A stretch of 64,000 nt of DNA from Eubacteriaceae bacterium (lineage in GTDB: Bacteria; Bacillota; Clostridia; Lachnospirales; Lachnospiraceae): NCBI GenBank assembly GCA_910574915.1, contig CAJTCR010000002.1, forward strand, positions 1 through 64,000. Direction: 5' to 3'. The number at the start of each line of letters is the position of its first letter. Within the stretch, counting starts at the first letter, position 1. Positions 7,145 to 16,667 of this stretch are shown piece after piece. The notes under the pieces were generated by a model. That model worked only from the letters and a program-made list of their open reading frames with translations. It did no database searches and was not told where the DNA came from. A program made the position numbers and the translations under genes.

Positions 7145-9253
7145 TTACTCGAAAATATCTACTATTTTTAAATTGCGGATCTGAAATGACAGGCCATTCG
7201 CATTGACAATATCCCCTTCAAACTTAAAATTTACCATATTGCATCCAGGAGACAATTCCATCCGCAATTCTATCATTTTTCCAGACGAATCGACCTCAAA
7301 CCTTTTTTTCTCTCCTCCTGTCTCAACAAGCAAATATTCTATATCTGTATTTTGCGTTATCACACACGCATTTAATTGAATCTCAGCCGTATCTTTGGTA
7401 TAATTATAAATTGCCAAGCTGCCTTCTTTCCCATTACACCAATTCCATACGTTTCCTTCACCAGTTTCTTCACGGTTGAATCCTGTTTCAAAATACATCG
7501 CCATATTTGCCAGGACATTCATCTTCTTTTTATCTTGTACGGTAAATCCCGATTCAAAATTTCTGGCATACTCTCTTATATCCCAAAAAAATAAATTTCC
7601 ATCATCACTTATCATCGGATTCAACCCAAGCGCCTTATTTAAGCTGCCAAATACTTGCTGAAAATTCGCTTCATCAGATGTTTGCAAATACGCAATTTTA
7701 TCTAAATAGATACCTGCATATCCTTTTTTTGCAAGCAATGCTAGCATTGTTTCGATATCACATCTCGAAACCATCTGCTGCCACTTTGCCTCCGGCCTTC
7801 CCTGCATTGCTCCATAACTCCAATGAAGACCTGCTGATTCCAAATACGGAATGAACAGCCTGTAATTACCTCCTGACGGCCATCTAGCAAATGGAAGTTC
7901 ATAAACCATACTTTCCTGTGGCAGTTGCTTTTCTATTTTATCAATAAACTTTCTGTTTTGATCAATCACTGTATAATCATACTTGGCATACACCTGTGTC
8001 TGGTCAAAAATTCCAATACATAAGACAACTGATATTACTATCCCATACACTTTTTTTGTACATTTCATTCGAAACCTTTTTAATAATTCTGCAACACATA
8101 ATAAGCTGTAAAACATAATAATAAGCGACATCCTGTTATAAGCTCTCATAGGAGTTGGAAAAAACAAAGAAAAAATACTTCCTATTCCTCCAATAGTTGC
8201 AATTAAAAAAACGCTGATGTTTAAATACGACAGATCCTTATTCTCTTTTCGGTTACTATACAGCCAGATAAGAGAAGCCACAAATCCAACTGTTGCAATA
8301 ATGCCAATAGCTGATGTTGCATTTTCATTCACAAGCGGATATTTTTCACAATATTTATTTGACAGCTCCCTAAATACTGAGATTCTATGTTCCTGTCTTG
8401 GAAGAATTAGCTGTATAAATTTTAATCCGTATATTTCTGCATCTCCAATTCCTCTTGTTGCAATTTCGCTCTCTGGATTAAACCCATTTTTTATCCAATA
8501 TAACATATTGGGAATCACATTCATGATGCATCCAATAATCACACTCAAAATAAAACACAAGTGATATCCTTCTTTTTTCATCGCGCCTTTCTCTGCATTT
8601 ATCATTCTTATCACGATTGCTACTGCAACTAAAATGCATGTAAAAAATGCATAATAAAATCCTGTAAAAGCGCAGCAAAAGGAAATCAGCAATGCCTTAT
8701 AAAAATTTTGATCTTTCCAAATGGAAACTTTGCCACATACTATTTCCCCACGAACTATCTTTAACGATAACAAACAGCTAAACGGCAGCATAAAATACGG
8801 AGTTAACCACAGATGAGCATACCGTGTCTGCATAAACACAGAAAAAGCATACAAAACAGACACCATAATGGATATTCCCGCACTGTAATGTAATTTTCTA
8901 CAAACATAAACACTGCTTAAAGACACAAGAATATGACTAAGAAAATAAAATATATTTGCAATCAGATACGTATTTTCTACAAATATACTAATTACTTTTA
9001 CAATAAAAAACGATAATTTATCAGAAAAAATATAATCATACATATCTCCACCAGTGGTTCCTCCCACCATCGGATTCACCAGTCTTATCCCAAAATGCTT
9101 TATCGTCTTAATCCAATAAAAAATTCCCATTTCATCTCCACCAGAATATACTAATGGATAACTAAGGTCAGCATCTCTATATATCAGGCATAATACAGTA
9201 ATCACTATAATCACCGTAGTAATATACGGTGTTTGTTTTCTAATATTTTTCAT
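7145..9253 (-). CDS. Large polytopic membrane protein, GT-C/YfhO-like, with C-terminal soluble domain
   Basis: The product has 702 residues from the ATG at 9253 (GGAAGGA upstream). There are about ten hydrophobic spans from residue 9 to about 430. An acidic extracytoplasmic loop after the first span (YSGGDEMGIFYW, about 36-47) is the position where GT-C transferases keep their catalytic acid. The last 200 residues are soluble and look beta-rich. YfhO/DUF6311-like proteins of this shape occur in Gram-positive surface-glycan clusters, where some attach sugars to teichoic acids outside the cell; that role is inference here. It follows the GT4 gene by 23 bp. Confidence 0.65.
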   Translation of the reverse strand: MKNIRKQTPYITTVIIVITVLCLIYRDADLSYPLVYSGGDEMGIFYWIKTIKHFGIRLVNPMVGGTTGGDMYDYIFSDKLSFFIVKVISIFVENTYLIANIFYFLSHILVSLSSVYVCRKLHYSAGISIMVSVLYAFSVFMQTRYAHLWLTPYFMLPFSCLLSLKIVRGEIVCGKVSIWKDQNFYKALLISFCCAFTGFYYAFFTCILVAVAIVIRMINAEKGAMKKEGYHLCFILSVIIGCIMNVIPNMLYWIKNGFNPESEIATRGIGDAEIYGLKFIQLILPRQEHRISVFRELSNKYCEKYPLVNENATSAIGIIATVGFVASLIWLYSNRKENKDLSYLNISVFLIATIGGIGSIFSLFFPTPMRAYNRMSLIIMFYSLLCVAELLKRFRMKCTKKVYGIVISVVLCIGIFDQTQVYAKYDYTVIDQNRKFIDKIEKQLPQESMVYELPFARWPSGGNYRLFIPYLESAGLHWSYGAMQGRPEAKWQQMVSRCDIETMLALLAKKGYAGIYLDKIAYLQTSDEANFQQVFGSLNKALGLNPMISDDGNLFFWDIREYARNFESGFTVQDKKKMNVLANMAMYFETGFNREETGEGNVWNWCNGKEGSLAIYNYTKDTAEIQLNACVITQNTDIEYLLVETGGEKKRFEVDSSGKMIELRMELSPGCNMVNFKFEGDIVNANGLSFQIRNLKIVDIFE

Positions 9254-9276
9254 AGTCTTCCTTCCAAATTGAACTT

Positions 9277-10449
9277 TTATCTTTCCAAAAATTTTCTTAT
9301 CTTCCCCACAATCTTCTCCTCCTGATACTCTTGCCGCATATATTCCGCCGCACACTCCCCTATCTTTTTTCCTTCCTGCGGATCTTCCATAAGCATTCGT
9401 ATTTTCTCATACAAATCCTCTTCCACATTTTCCAGGCACACTTTCTTCACACACCGATCCGGTATTTCACAAAACCATCCCCCGTCATTAATCATACATA
9501 CTTTCCCTTGCTCCAAAATCCGCAGCATCGCGCCGGACGTCTCTCCCATCGATGGATTGCGAAGATTTAATATGATATCCGAATATCTGATAAACGCGTC
9601 AAACTCGTCCAGGCTGGTATATCCTGTTTTTATTATAACTTTTCCATCCACATAACCGTCCGCATAAAACCCTTCACCAACCATCACATAACAGACCTTG
9701 CGCGCTCCCTCTTCATTTAATCTGCGTACTGCCTGACATGCGATATGGTTCAGCTTCGTACGCTCTATATATCCCATAGATGCAATGATATACGCATCCT
9801 GCGGGATACGATATTTTTCAAACAGCTCTGCTTTGGAAAGAGTTGCCGAATATCCATAAGGCAAAGGATTGATCTTTGCAATATTTTTTTCTTTTACAAT
9901 CCCTGTATGCAATACCTGCTCATACGCATACCACGAATGCACCATAATCCGGTTTCCTGACCGGAAAAGCTCTTTATGGAATGGCAGAAGAGGCGCCATT
10001 TCCTTTTGTGCCAATAGATCTGCACCCTTTCTTTTTACTGCCCGTTTCAGCGTTAAAAAAGCCTCTGTTCCTTCCTGCTCATATACTTTTGCATAAAGCC
10101 GGTTCCGTTTTTGATAATAACCGACAAAAAGATAGTACAAAACGACATCATGCAAAATAACCATGCCCGGATGTTCCAGACATACTTCGTAAATAAAATC
10201 GTGGTATTCTGGATTGTTCCCTATGTTATATACCAGATAGTCGAAGTTCCCAAAATCAACTTGGTGTTTCCCGTATTTCAGCACAGGAAAATTGTTTTTT
10301 AAATAGCCGCTGTTTAGCTCATAATCATCTGTCAGTAATGTAAGTTCAAATTGCTTGCTCAATGCTGTGATTAGTACCTCAGAATAGTCGGATATTCCGC
10401 TTCTCATTGGCTGCAATGGACTTGCATAGAGCATCTTTGGTTTTTTCAT
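9277..10449 (-). CDS. GT4 family glycosyltransferase
   Basis: The product has 390 residues from the ATG at 10449 (GAGGAG nine nt upstream); a GTG at 10470 is in frame but lacks a site. The N-terminal Rossmann domain has LYASPLQPMRSGISDYSE and a conserved HDVVLYY segment (about 109-115). The C-terminal GT-B domain has IIASMGYIERTK and the nucleotide-sugar region LRNPSMGETSGAMLRILEQGK, including the E-x7-E type motif. It is likely to be a cytoplasmic enzyme adding a sugar to the lipid-linked glycan. It is one of five GT4-like enzymes in this operon. Confidence 0.83.
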   Translation of the reverse strand: MKKPKMLYASPLQPMRSGISDYSEVLITALSKQFELTLLTDDYELNSGYLKNNFPVLKYGKHQVDFGNFDYLVYNIGNNPEYHDFIYEVCLEHPGMVILHDVVLYYLFVGYYQKRNRLYAKVYEQEGTEAFLTLKRAVKRKGADLLAQKEMAPLLPFHKELFRSGNRIMVHSWYAYEQVLHTGIVKEKNIAKINPLPYGYSATLSKAELFEKYRIPQDAYIIASMGYIERTKLNHIACQAVRRLNEEGARKVCYVMVGEGFYADGYVDGKVIIKTGYTSLDEFDAFIRYSDIILNLRNPSMGETSGAMLRILEQGKVCMINDGGWFCEIPDRCVKKVCLENVEEDLYEKIRMLMEDPQEGKKIGECAAEYMRQEYQEEKIVGKIRKFLER

Positions 10450-10508
10450 AGTAGAAAACTCCTCGTTCACCGAATATCAAAATCCCACTGTTTCATCGTT
10501 TCAGGAAA

Positions 10509-11552
10509 TTATTGCAGCAGCTTTTGAATCACATAATCCCAGTCAATATGTTTTTCCTGCATCAGCCTGAATCCATTCTCTCCCATTCGCTTTGCTGCTT
10601 CCCGGTTTTGATACCACGCGTCGATCAGCGCCGCTACTTTTTTCGGATCTTCTTCTGTTACATAGCCATTCACTTGATCTTCCACAAATTCCAAAGGCCC
10701 GCCGGCATCATAATGTACGATAACCGGTTTTTTTGAAAAAAAGCTTTCCAGGGTAATGTATCCATAATCTTCATCGTAGGCGCCAAAATATACACCGAGG
10801 CAGTTCGCATAATAAGAGATTTTTTCCTCTTCCGAAAGGAATCCTGTTAGTATCACTTTGCGTTCCAAATGATTTTTCTTTATTACCGCTTCGATATATT
10901 CGATTTCCCGCCTGGAACCTGTACCCGCGATGACAGCCTTCGCCTTTGTCTTTGTATATTTCATCGCTTCTGCCAATACTCTCTGGCGCTTCATCGGATC
11001 GATTCTGCTTGCATAAAAAATATAGTCGCTATACCCTTCACAGTAGAACCTGTCATAATGAAGCGGCGGATGATAGAGTACTTCCGACATGATTCCATTG
11101 TATTTTTCCAGCCGGCGTGCCGTATTTTTCGCAATCACATAAATATGCTCTGCTTCACGGATATATTTCTTATCAGACTCTATAATCAGCTTGCGTAAAG
11201 CCTCTCCTTTTTCCATCTTATCAATATCACCATATGGAGTTCCCCACAAATCATATGCCTGCCTGTGCTGGTGCTCGAGCCACAATACTTTATGCTTATG
11301 CTTTACATAAAAAGCCGGAAACTTCAATGCAATCACTTTATCAATTTTTTCTCCGTTCACCTCTGATAAGTCCATCATCCGCCCCATCATCATACAGTCA
11401 ACGACTGTCTCCGGCGGATACCACTTAAACGGAATGGTAACGATCTCCGCCTGATGTCCTCTTTTTGCCAGCTCATCCTTCAGCATTTTTGCATGAAGCT
11501 CAGCGCCGCCTGTGATAAACGGCACCTGTACGGTAGCTATTGCAATCTTCAT
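10509..11552 (-). CDS. GT4 family glycosyltransferase
   Basis: This 347-residue GT-B enzyme has an N-terminal glycine-rich loop (PFITGGAELHAKML, about 11-24), FYASRIDPMKRQ in the donor-binding half, and GAYDEDYGYITLESFFSKKPVI, which matches the E-x7-E region of GT4. The ATG at 11552 has TAGGAGAG upstream and overlaps the preceding GT4 gene by 53 bp, so the two are coupled. It probably acts on the same polysaccharide. The sugar donor cannot be deduced. Confidence 0.83.
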   Translation of the reverse strand: MKIAIATVQVPFITGGAELHAKMLKDELAKRGHQAEIVTIPFKWYPPETVVDCMMMGRMMDLSEVNGEKIDKVIALKFPAFYVKHKHKVLWLEHQHRQAYDLWGTPYGDIDKMEKGEALRKLIIESDKKYIREAEHIYVIAKNTARRLEKYNGIMSEVLYHPPLHYDRFYCEGYSDYIFYASRIDPMKRQRVLAEAMKYTKTKAKAVIAGTGSRREIEYIEAVIKKNHLERKVILTGFLSEEEKISYYANCLGVYFGAYDEDYGYITLESFFSKKPVIVHYDAGGPLEFVEDQVNGYVTEEDPKKVAALIDAWYQNREAAKRMGENGFRLMQEKHIDWDYVIQKLLQ

Positions 11553-12639
11553 AATGCTCTCCTATGATCTTTTTTATTTCATCCTGAAAAACCTTTTTGA
11601 TATGTTCAAATGTGAAACGGCTTTCTCCATTCTCCCTGCCGCACGTTTGCATATACTGATAATAATGTTCGTTTGCCATCAGCACTTGAATCGCAGCGGC
11701 AAAATCCGCCGCACGCTTTTTCAGTAAAATCTGCCCGCTACCCCCGGTATCAGGAACCGCGCCGCACTCCAGCGCAAGTACTGGCAGGCCAAAGCTCTGC
11801 GCTTCCAGAATCGGCACGCAAAAACCTTCATGTTCACTGGCACATACAAATAAATCACTTCCAAGATAATAGGAAGCAAGGGTTGCGTCTGTAATTTCTC
11901 CTATAAATTCTATGTAATGCCCTAACCGATACTGCCGGATCTTTTGAAAAATCAGTTCTTTATATGCCTGCAAGCCAGCATCAAATTTGCCTACGATCCG
12001 CAGCTTAATGTTGTTATGATAATTCAGGATAAACACCCTCAAAATTTCCAGCAGGAGCAAATGACCTTTATTGGGACTGATCCGCCCCACAAACAATAAT
12101 TGGATTGTTGGATCTTCTATCATTCCCTTTAATATCGTTTCCTCCGGTTTAATATTTTGAAATTGTCCAATTTTATGGAAAGGAGCGCATATTCCTATGC
12201 ATTCTTGTCTGACTCCTTGTAAATCCAGCGTATTGTATCGAGAAGCTGACAGCCAGTATGCATCTGGATATGCTGCGGCAAAGCGTTTCGTCTGCTCTCT
12301 CCCCCGTTCACACTGTGCAGCATAAAACGCACTGTATGGCTGAAAAAAGGACTCCGGCGTGATATTATGATATCGGAACACAATTTTTCCTTTTGTTTTT
12401 TTCAGGATCTCCTCTCCCCGCTCCCAAAAAATACTGTGATGGTATAAAATCAGCGAATCCTGTCTGTTTATGATCTTTTTCATCTGCTCTTCGTCTGCAT
12501 ACACGACATGCTCATTCAGCTTATATTCTGCATATACCAGACAGTGGAATTTTCGCGATAATATACCGTACATTGCTTCGATATCATTTCCAATCGCATC
12601 ATGCCTGTCCACCGTCTGATGCATCATCAGTACTTCCAT
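11500..12639 (-). CDS. GT4 family glycosyltransferase
   Basis: The product has 379 residues from the ATG at 12639, four bases after the stop of the upstream gene and with AAAGGGA upstream; an ATG at 12675 would extend it by 12 residues. The GT-B fold shows LLFVGRISPNKGHLLLLEIL and SEHEGFCVPILEAQSFGLPV, the E-x7-E motif of GT4 mannosyl- and rhamnosyltransferase-like enzymes. It overlaps the next gene by 53 bp. It may build the D-rhamnose-containing chain made possible by Gmd/Rmd in the same operon (inference). Confidence 0.85.
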   Translation of the reverse strand: MEVLMMHQTVDRHDAIGNDIEAMYGILSRKFHCLVYAEYKLNEHVVYADEEQMKKIINRQDSLILYHHSIFWERGEEILKKTKGKIVFRYHNITPESFFQPYSAFYAAQCERGREQTKRFAAAYPDAYWLSASRYNTLDLQGVRQECIGICAPFHKIGQFQNIKPEETILKGMIEDPTIQLLFVGRISPNKGHLLLLEILRVFILNYHNNIKLRIVGKFDAGLQAYKELIFQKIRQYRLGHYIEFIGEITDATLASYYLGSDLFVCASEHEGFCVPILEAQSFGLPVLALECGAVPDTGGSGQILLKKRAADFAAAIQVLMANEHYYQYMQTCGRENGESRFTFEHIKKVFQDEIKKIIGEHYEDCNSYRTGAVYHRRR

Positions 12640-12643
12640 AACA

Positions 12644-13222
12644 TCATCCCTTTTTCCGCTTTCTGCTTCTGCCATAAACCATTTCCGCCAGACGCCTTCC
12701 CGTCAGTTTCCTGCACATTCCACCTTCTCTGCTGACAGCGCAAAACGCATCCAGCAGCTCCACTTTATCCGCCTTTTTTTCTCTGAGCAGATGTAAATTA
12801 TGCGAATACCCTTCCGCATCTGGTTCTCTGTTTAAAATCTTACGATACAGCAGCCTGACATATGTTTCCTTGCGGTGCATCATCAGCATCAGCACATTTA
12901 TGTTCCGCCCGGCAGTTCTGCGTCCATAGAATATTTTTAAAAGCCGTCTCAGATATTTTCGATACAGAACAAACCTCTGCAACCGCCTGTCTGCTTCCTT
13001 TGCTGCTGCGACTGCCTTCCAGCGTATATTTTTCAGACGATAGCGCAAAAGCAGGCGGTAATCATAGGTTCCGTTATCGCGCAGCCCTGCCGCCTCCTGT
13101 TCAATTTCCTTGTATATTGTGCTTAAAACATTTTCTTTCTCACATTCGTGTATACTTATAGGATCCAAAGACTGTTCCATAAAGACACGCTCCCTTTGCT
13201 TTAACACCCATACATCAAGCAT
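12644..13222 (-). CDS. DUF4214-like domain protein
   Basis: This 192-residue, strongly basic protein contains ETYVRLLYRKILNREPDAEG (about 118-137), which matches the DUF4214 repeat pattern (FVRxLYRxxLxREPD). DUF4214 occurs in S-layer-like surface proteins and fused to or beside glycosyltransferases; its function is not established. The ATG at 13222 has GGGAGA five nt upstream and follows the methyltransferase stop by 18 bp; an ATG at 13180 with AAAGGGAG is an alternative. No signal peptide or membrane span is seen, so it should be cytoplasmic. Confidence 0.65.
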   Translation of the reverse strand: MLDVWVLKQRERVFMEQSLDPISIHECEKENVLSTIYKEIEQEAAGLRDNGTYDYRLLLRYRLKNIRWKAVAAAKEADRRLQRFVLYRKYLRRLLKIFYGRRTAGRNINVLMLMMHRKETYVRLLYRKILNREPDAEGYSHNLHLLREKKADKVELLDAFCAVSREGGMCRKLTGRRLAEMVYGRSRKRKKG

Positions 13223-13240
13223 ATTTATCTCCCGTGTATT

Positions 13241-14476
13241 TTATTTTCTGGCAATCAGCGCATAATCCTGGCTGCCAAACAGCAGATGCTGCACCTGCCG
13301 CATTGCTGCATGAAACGATTCTTCATTTTTATCCGTCGTAATGTCTGGAATCTGAATACCGACGGTACTTTCTTGTGTGTAAATCACCTGAATATCTGAA
13401 AATCCCGCCTTTTGCATAAAATATTTTAATGTCTGCGGATGAACCGGCTTTTCATGCGAGGGATCCATATAAAAGGAATTTGCATAAATAGCAAGCGACG
13501 TAGGATTCGGTGTTTCAAAAATTACATATCTGCCTTTTTCTAATTTTTCATAAGCAAGCCTGCACAGTCTGATCACCTGGCTTACCTGCAAATGTTCTAC
13601 CAACTGCGCCGCAAATATCCCATCTGTTTTGTCTACATTTTCCAAATATGTGACCGCATCCATACACTTGGCTTCCAGGCCTTTTTTCAGGCAATATTCT
13701 GCAAATTCATCGTAGAAATCAATGCCTATGGCATGGATTCCATTTTCTTTCAGCAGCTCCAGAAATTCTCCTCTCCCACATCCAAGGTCTATCACATCTT
13801 TGCATCCCGTAAAATAAGGCAGATACATTTTCTGCACTCGTTTTACATGTTCTCTGGAACCACGGAAGTGATTTTCAAAATCAAAATAATCGATCCCTTC
13901 GTATGTGTCTTCGCTTCGTGGAAGTTTCTGCTTTTTTGCTGCGACTGCTGCCGGTTGTTTTTTCCCAAGCCGGCTGATTTTCAGATCCAGCATATCTACC
14001 TGGCTGTCAAGCCTTTCAACAAGATCATAAAAGGCAGGCAGCCGCTCTAACAGCAGGCGGCTGTCCTTTCGCTCCCGTTCATATGCTTCCAGCGCCTCGT
14101 TATTGTTTTTTAAATTACACGCATATGCTTCCAATGCATGGTTGCTATTTTTTATATTGTCATGATACGCTTCCAGCGTCTTGTTGATATTTGCCAGATT
14201 GCGCCCGTGTTCTTCCAATATTTGGTTATTATTTTTAATATTACATCCATATTGTTCCAATGCCAGATTGTTGTTTTTTAAATTGACGGAATGTATTTCT
14301 AAAGCAGTGTTGTTCTGATTCAGATTTTCCCGCTGTATTTGCACCGTACCTCCAAGCGAGCGCAGCGCTTCCCCATAATCATCTGCGATCTTTTTTAACT
14401 CTGCAATTTCTCCCCTTAAGCTTTCGATCCTGCCGTCTATCTGCTTATTTATGAAATCCGTTATGATATGATTCAT
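13241..14476 (-). CDS. SAM methyltransferase with N-terminal 14-residue-repeat (coiled-coil) stalk; candidate chain terminator
   Basis: The product has 411 residues. Residues about 51-134 consist of six consecutive 14-residue repeats with pattern N-[LI]-x-N-x-N-x-x-L-E-x-[YH]-x-x, i.e. two heptads each, flanked by further helical sequence (about 10-50 and 135-172). The C-terminal half is a class I methyltransferase with motif I VIDLGCGRGEF (about 228-238), GIDFYDEF and GIFAAQLVEHL. The ATG at 14476 has AAAGGAG six nt upstream. It overlaps the Wzt-like gene by 32 bp. In ABC-exported O-antigens a coiled-coil methyltransferase/kinase (WbdD) caps the chain and sets its length, and Wzt recognises the cap. 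The same layout here suggests a capping enzyme, but no kinase domain is present. Confidence 0.75.
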   Translation of the reverse strand: MNHIITDFINKQIDGRIESLRGEIAELKKIADDYGEALRSLGGTVQIQRENLNQNNTALEIHSVNLKNNNLALEQYGCNIKNNNQILEEHGRNLANINKTLEAYHDNIKNSNHALEAYACNLKNNNEALEAYERERKDSRLLLERLPAFYDLVERLDSQVDMLDLKISRLGKKQPAAVAAKKQKLPRSEDTYEGIDYFDFENHFRGSREHVKRVQKMYLPYFTGCKDVIDLGCGRGEFLELLKENGIHAIGIDFYDEFAEYCLKKGLEAKCMDAVTYLENVDKTDGIFAAQLVEHLQVSQVIRLCRLAYEKLEKGRYVIFETPNPTSLAIYANSFYMDPSHEKPVHPQTLKYFMQKAGFSDIQVIYTQESTVGIQIPDITTDKNEESFHAAMRQVQHLLFGSQDYALIARK

Positions 14477-15680
14477 CAATATCTCCTTTTAGATACCATT
14501 GATGCTGCAAACGCGCAACTCCTACATCAAATGTATCTGTAACCATCTCAAACTGCCTGATCTTTGTGCAGTAGTCTACCGCTATATGATTTCCGCTTTC
14601 GATTGCAAGATCCAGCGTATACTGTGCCGGCAGCAGCGGCAGGCTTTCCAGTATAATGCGTATCTTGCCATCTCTTTTCAGCGAAAAACTGTCCAGACGG
14701 TCAATTTTCGTATTTGTCCCATAACACTGCACACCATCCATACGGAAAATACCAATTCCAAGAATTGCATCTTCTACCGTCTGCCTGACCTGATACCAGA
14801 TCTCAATCGTCATCTGTCTGCCGGTACGGAAAGCTGTAGCCTCTTTTCCTTCCTCGTTGAAAATCTTGACCTGATGAATCCTCGCCATCCCATTGCCCCA
14901 GCGTTTTTCGTCTGCTGTCTTTTCTTTTGTCAATGTAAGCCGCTGTCTTGCCATATAATCCAAATACTGCGGATGCACCTCTCTGGGCGTCCCTTCCGCG
15001 GCAATCTTGCCTTCCTGAATCCAATAGCTTTTCTCGCAGATCTGCTCAATCTGATCCAAGCTATGCGATACAATCGCAATCGTCGTGCCGCCTGCTTTTA
15101 TTTCCCGCAGCTTCTGAAAGCACTTTGCCTGAAATCCAGCATCGCCAACCGCAAGGATCTCATCGATCAGCAAAATATCTGCATTCACATGGATCGCCAC
15201 CGAAAACGCCAGCCGCATATACATCCCTGACGAGTACGTTCGGACCGGATTGTCTATATATTCTCCAAGCTCAGAAAAAGCAATGATGGTGTCCAGACGC
15301 TCCTCAATCTCTTTTCTCGTCAGCCCAAAAATAGATGCGTTAATATAAATATTTTCACGCCCGCTCATGTCAGGATGAAATCCTGCGCCTAATTCAATCA
15401 GGCTGGATACCCTGCCCCGCATTTCAATCGTCCCGCTGTCTGGATACATAATCTGTGTCAGCAGCTTTAACGTCGTACTTTTCCCGCATCCGTTCTGCCC
15501 AACAAAGCCAACCGCTTCTCCTTTTTTTATATCAAAGCTGATGCCTTTTAATACATAATGCTCTTCATACGTCCTTCGCCTGCGAAACAACGTCTTTTCC
15601 TTTAAGGTGTGCCCTTTATCATAGTAAATTTTAAATTTTTTAGAAATATTACGCACTTCTACAGCATTTTCCGGCTTCAC
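14445..15680 (-). CDS. wzt: Polysaccharide/teichoic acid ABC exporter ATPase with C-terminal Wzt-like domain
   Basis: The product has 411 residues from a GTG at 15680 (GGGAGA seven nt upstream). The ATPase domain has Walker A GQNGCGKST (about 61-69), signature YSSGMYMRLAF and Walker B ADILLIDEILAVGD. After about residue 245 comes a beta-rich extension of about 165 residues like the carbohydrate-binding Wzt_C domain, which in other systems recognises the modified end of the glycan before export. Its permease partner is at 17718-18497, separated by gmd and rmd. The methyltransferase downstream overlaps it, so cap-making and cap-reading genes are translationally coupled. Confidence 0.85.
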   Translation of the reverse strand: MKPENAVEVRNISKKFKIYYDKGHTLKEKTLFRRRRTYEEHYVLKGISFDIKKGEAVGFVGQNGCGKSTTLKLLTQIMYPDSGTIEMRGRVSSLIELGAGFHPDMSGRENIYINASIFGLTRKEIEERLDTIIAFSELGEYIDNPVRTYSSGMYMRLAFSVAIHVNADILLIDEILAVGDAGFQAKCFQKLREIKAGGTTIAIVSHSLDQIEQICEKSYWIQEGKIAAEGTPREVHPQYLDYMARQRLTLTKEKTADEKRWGNGMARIHQVKIFNEEGKEATAFRTGRQMTIEIWYQVRQTVEDAILGIGIFRMDGVQCYGTNTKIDRLDSFSLKRDGKIRIILESLPLLPAQYTLDLAIESGNHIAVDYCTKIRQFEMVTDTFDVGVARLQHQWYLKGDIDESYHNGFHK

Positions 15681-15707
15681 CGCACATTCTCCCAATCCGT
15701 CTGATTT

Positions 15708-16667
15708 TTAAGCTCCCACTCGAACCCGCCATTCCGCAAGCATATCCTGAATCGTTTGCTCCAGCGTGATTTGCGGTTTCCATCCGGTAAGCGTTTGAAG
15801 CTTGCTGATATCTGCTTGCATCACCGGTGTATCTGATGGACGCAGCTTCTTTTTGTCTATTTCTGTCTGAATATCCACATGGGTATGGTCTAATACGAGC
15901 TGCAAAATCTCCCGAATACTGACGGCATTGCCGCTGCCAACATTATAGGTTTCTCCTGCCTGTCCTTTTTCCGCAAGCAGCGCATAGGCGCGCACCGTAT
16001 CGCGTACATCCGTAAAATCACGCTTTACTTCCAGATTCCCTGTCTTTATCACAGCTTCTCTTATTCCCGCTTCAATCTGCGCCGCCTGTCTGCAAAAATC
16101 CGCCGCCACATAAATCGGATGCTGCTTTGGCCCAATCTGATTAAATGCACGCACCATAATCACCTTAAGCCCGTATGCTTGCGCATAGATACTGCCGATC
16201 CTGTTCTGGCAGGCTTTTGTAGCCGCGTAAATATTGCCCGGCAAAGCAGCTTTCGTCTCTTTTACCGGCACTTCTTCCTGCGAAACCTTTCCATATTCCT
16301 CTCCAGAGCCAACAAGCAGGATCACAGGTTTCTTTTCCAGACGGCGCAGCGCCTCCAGGACATTGGTACTGCCTTTGATATTCACATCCATCGTAAGCTG
16401 CGGATTTTCCCAGGAAACAGCAACCGAGCTTTGCGCTGCCAGATGAAATACAGCATCTGGTTCCGTCTCGTTCAGCAAATGCCAGACTGCGTCTTTTTCC
16501 AGTATATCCAGATTATAAATATCTGACCTAGCTGTGTCTGAATCTTTGCAGATGCCCGTCTCTGCCCCAGGCATCTGTGTGATGATTACTCTATGTCCAA
16601 GGCTGCGCAGATGCTCTGCCAGATATCCGCCGACAAATCCGCTGCCACCAATAATCAGCGACTTCAT
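15708..16667 (-). CDS. rmd: GDP-4-dehydro-6-deoxy-D-mannose reductase (RMD-like SDR)
   Basis: This 319-residue extended SDR has the NAD(P) loop GGSGFVGGYL (about 7-16), VGSGEEYG (119-126) and the catalytic YAATK (147-151). Length and context fit RMD, which reduces GDP-4-dehydro-6-deoxy-D-mannose to GDP-D-rhamnose. A GDP-L-fucose synthase (GMER/Fcl) would be the main alternative, but the VGSGEEYG-type sequence and pairing with an ABC-exported glycan favour RMD. The ATG overlaps the gmd stop by 4 bp. D-rhamnose is therefore the likely deoxysugar of the polymer. Confidence 0.78.
   Translation of the reverse strand: MKSLIIGGSGFVGGYLAEHLRSLGHRVIITQMPGAETGICKDSDTARSDIYNLDILEKDAVWHLLNETEPDAVFHLAAQSSVAVSWENPQLTMDVNIKGSTNVLEALRRLEKKPVILLVGSGEEYGKVSQEEVPVKETKAALPGNIYAATKACQNRIGSIYAQAYGLKVIMVRAFNQIGPKQHPIYVAADFCRQAAQIEAGIREAVIKTGNLEVKRDFTDVRDTVRAYALLAEKGQAGETYNVGSGNAVSIREILQLVLDHTHVDIQTEIDKKKLRPSDTPVMQADISKLQTLTGWKPQITLEQTIQDMLAEWRVRVGA

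Noticed and set aside
14499-15230. Long plus-strand open frame opposite the Wzt gene
   Set aside because: It lies fully inside a well-supported ABC ATPase gene, has no ribosome site or motifs, and its codons mirror the opposite gene.
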